Assembly (NCBI GenBank): GCA_958436045.1
Contig: CAUBIP010000038.1
Coordinates: 1 to 15,186 of the forward strand
Direction of reading: 5' to 3'
Length of the DNA: 15,186 nucleotides
Source of the DNA: an uncultured Oscillospiraceae bacterium
Lineage (GTDB): Bacteria > Bacillota > Clostridia > Oscillospirales > Oscillospiraceae
Positions 13,434 to 15,186 of the stretch are shown here, one piece after another; the first letter of the stretch is position 1; the number at the start of each line of letters is the position of its first letter. The translations under genes and the position numbers were made by a program. The notes under the pieces were generated by a model, which worked only from the letters and a program-made list of their open reading frames with translations, was not told where the DNA came from and ran no database searches.

Positions 13434-14411
13434 ATGCAGCAGCATTTTCTGAAATTATTGGACTTCACCCCCGCTGAGATCCAGCAGCTCATCGACACGG
13501 CGGCAGATCTCAAGGCAAAGAAAAAGGCGGGCCAGGCCCACCGCTATCTTGAGGGCAAGAATGTCGCCTTGATTTTTGAAAAATCCTCCACCCGGACCCG
13601 CTGCGCCTTCGAAGTTGCGGCGTACGATCTGGGCATGCACACGACGTACCTCGGCCCCACCGGCTCCCAGATGGGCAACAAAGAGTCCATCGCCGATACG
13701 GCCCGGGTCCTGGGCCGGATGTATGACGGCATCGAGTACCGGGGCTTCGGTCAGACCATCGTCGAGGATCTGGCAAAATACGCCGGTGTCCCGGTCTTTA
13801 ACGGCCTGACCAATGAATTCCACCCTACCCAGATTTTGGCGGACTTCCTGACAGTCCAGGAGAACTTTGGCCATCTGAAGGGCATCAAGCTCGTCTATAT
13901 GGGGGATGCCCGCTATAACATGGGCAATTCCTTGATGGTCGGCTGCGCAAAGATGGGGATGCACTTTGTCGCCTGCGCGCCGGAGAAATACTTCCCGGAC
14001 CAGGCTCTGATCGCCCAGTGCCAAGCCATCGCCGCCGAGACCGGCGCGACGCTGGAATTCAATTCTGACCCCATGGCCGCCACGAAGGGCGCAGATGTCA
14101 TTTATACGGACGTCTGGGTCTCCATGGGCGAGCCCGCGGAGGTCTGGCAGGCGCGTATCCACGACCTCTCCCCCTACCAGGTCACCAGCGCGATCATGCA
14201 GAACGCCGGGCCCCAGTGCCGCTTTATGCACTGCCTGCCCGCCTTCCACGACCGCAATACGACCATCGGCCAAGAGATCGCCGAGAAATACGGCCTGGGC
14301 GAGATGGAGGTCACCGACGAGGTCTTTGAGAGCGCCCAGTCTATCGTCTTTGACGAGGCGGAGAACCGGATGCATACCATCAAGGCCGTCATGTACACGT
14401 TTATGAAGTGA
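13434..14411 (+). CDS. argF: Ornithine carbamoyltransferase
   Basis: A 325-residue cytoplasmic transferase making citrulline from ornithine and carbamoyl phosphate. The carbamoyl-phosphate loop KSSTRTR (50-56), HPTQ (130-133), the ornithine-binding DVWVSMGE (226-233) and the catalytic FMHCLPAFHD (264-273) are intact. The stretch TARVLGRMYDGIEYRGFGQ (89-107) and the C-terminal VFESAQSIVFDEAENRMHTI (316 region) resemble the longer ArgI/ArcB type rather than the ~305-residue ArgF type of Bacillus, but the biosynthetic neighbours argue for an anabolic role. Its SD is within the end of argD and fumC starts 6 bases after its stop. No carbamate kinase or arginine deiminase is present. Confidence 0.95.
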   Translation: MQQHFLKLLDFTPAEIQQLIDTAADLKAKKKAGQAHRYLEGKNVALIFEKSSTRTRCAFEVAAYDLGMHTTYLGPTGSQMGNKESIADTARVLGRMYDGIEYRGFGQTIVEDLAKYAGVPVFNGLTNEFHPTQILADFLTVQENFGHLKGIKLVYMGDARYNMGNSLMVGCAKMGMHFVACAPEKYFPDQALIAQCQAIAAETGATLEFNSDPMAATKGADVIYTDVWVSMGEPAEVWQARIHDLSPYQVTSAIMQNAGPQCRFMHCLPAFHDRNTTIGQEIAEKYGLGEMEVTDEVFESAQSIVFDEAENRMHTIKAVMYTFMK

Positions 14412-14417
14412 CGTGCC

Positions 14418-15186
14418 ATGCAGATGAGGACAGAGCATGATTCCATGGGCCAGGTCCAGGTACCGGCCCAGCACCTCTGGGGTGCGCAGACCCAGCGGAG
14501 CCTGAATAACTTCTCCATCGGCCAGGAGCGCATGCCGGTGGAGATCATCCGGGCGCTGACACTTTTGAAAAAAGCCTGCGCCCTGGCCAATGCGAACTTC
14601 GGCAAGCTGACAGACCAGCAGGCCGGGGCCATTGCAGACGCCTGCGACGCGATCCTGGCTGGGGAGTATCCGGCGGAGTTTCCGCTGCATGTCTGGCAGA
14701 CAGGCAGCGGCACCCAGACAAATATGAACGTCAATGAGGTTATCGCCCATATCGCGGCCCAGGGCGGCGTGACGCTCCACCCCAACGACCATGTCAATTG
14801 CTCCCAGAGCAGCAACGACGTCTTCCCCACGGCGTTGCATATGGCGGCGATGGATGGTCTGCAGAACCGCTTGCTACCCCGCCTGGCCGCCCTGCGGGAT
14901 GCCTTTGCCCGGCTGGAGACTAGATGCCGGGGCGTGCGGAAGATCGGCAGAACCCATCTGCAGGATGCCGTCCCCCTGGACTTTGCGGATGAGGTCAGCG
15001 CCTGGCGCTGTATGCTGGAGGAGAACGAGGCCATGCTGCGGGATTGCCTGCCGTATCTTGCCCAGCTCGCCATTGGCGGCACCGCCGTCGGCTCCGGGCT
15101 CAATGCCCCGGCGGGCTTTGATGAAACCGTCTGCGCCCTGCTGTGTGACGAGACGGGCATCGCCTACCGGCCGGATGCGAATAAGT
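14418..15186 (+). CDS. fumC: Class II fumarate hydratase (fumarase C), N-terminal part
   Basis: 256 codons are open to the window edge; class II fumarases are about 460 residues, so nearly half is missing. The enzyme hydrates fumarate to malate without an iron-sulphur cluster. Signatures that separate it from aspartase are WQTGSGTQTNMNVNEVIA (93-110), HPNDHVNCSQSSNDVFPTA (121-139), KIGRTHLQDAVPL (175-187) and GGTAVGSGLN (220-229). The final GSS loop lies beyond the window. Start choice is uncertain: ATG 14418 or ATG 14424, two codons on (MRTEHDSMGQ, typical of the family); only a weak SD (GAAGTGA) precedes them, so translation may depend on argF just 6 bases upstream. Placement after argF suggests it disposes of ArgH-derived fumarate. 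Confidence 0.93.
   Translation, partial: MQMRTEHDSMGQVQVPAQHLWGAQTQRSLNNFSIGQERMPVEIIRALTLLKKACALANANFGKLTDQQAGAIADACDAILAGEYPAEFPLHVWQTGSGTQTNMNVNEVIAHIAAQGGVTLHPNDHVNCSQSSNDVFPTALHMAAMDGLQNRLLPRLAALRDAFARLETRCRGVRKIGRTHLQDAVPLDFADEVSAWRCMLEENEAMLRDCLPYLAQLAIGGTAVGSGLNAPAGFDETVCALLCDETGIAYRPDANK

Noticed and set aside
12470..13513. 347-codon open frame on the minus strand
   Set aside because: Antisense shadow of argD running into argF; no recognisable motif.
13455..14840. 461-codon open frame on the minus strand
   Set aside because: Antisense to argF and fumC, crossing their junction; no recognisable motif.

Overview
The window looks like chromosomal DNA from a GC-rich, low-oxygen Firmicute, most likely an Oscillospiraceae-type gut Clostridium. 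The reasons are strong AGGAGG-type ribosome binding sites before nearly every gene, a BMP-type lipoprotein nucleoside importer, a molybdenum hydroxylase, and a Gram-positive-style arginine cluster. The taxonomic call is inference. There are no rRNA or tRNA genes, CRISPR arrays, insertion sequences or phage genes that I can see. Most of the window is orderly metabolism; the least explained part is the roughly 700-base divergent spacer in the middle.

Left half, all on the minus strand and read from 5812 down to 1: two inner-membrane permeases of a nucleoside/purine ABC importer (coupled by an ATGA overlap), its substrate-binding lipoprotein, its double-domain ATPase, and then the N-terminal 354 residues of a xanthine-dehydrogenase-type molybdopterin subunit cut by the window edge. 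The order permease-permease-lipoprotein-ATPase differs from the lipoprotein-first order of B. subtilis nupNOPQ. Intercistronic hairpins flank the lipoprotein gene, and the dehydrogenase appears to have its own sigma-70 promoter. Together the genes suggest uptake and oxidation of a purine.

Centre, 5813-6510: a spacer much richer in A+T than the genes. It carries back-to-back promoters near 5924-5982, a structured leader for the transporter mRNA, three odd-centred palindromes with a GTANTAC core (two of them forming a perfect 13-bp inverted repeat), a possible 38-codon arginine-rich small ORF, and, next to argG, two ARG-box-like sites with exactly 21-bp centre-to-centre spacing.

Right half, all on the plus strand: argG-argH-argC-argJ-argB-argD-argF and then the first 256 codons of a class II fumarase (fumC). 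The genes are closely packed (overlap or gaps of 1-15 bases, except the hairpin-bearing argG-argH gap). They encode the acetyl-cycling pathway from glutamate to arginine, with the acetyl group recycled by ArgJ. Notable points are a short 'type 2' ArgC, an ArcB/ArgI-like ornithine carbamoyltransferase, and fumC, whose product would consume the fumarate released by ArgH. carAB, argA and argR are not in the window.
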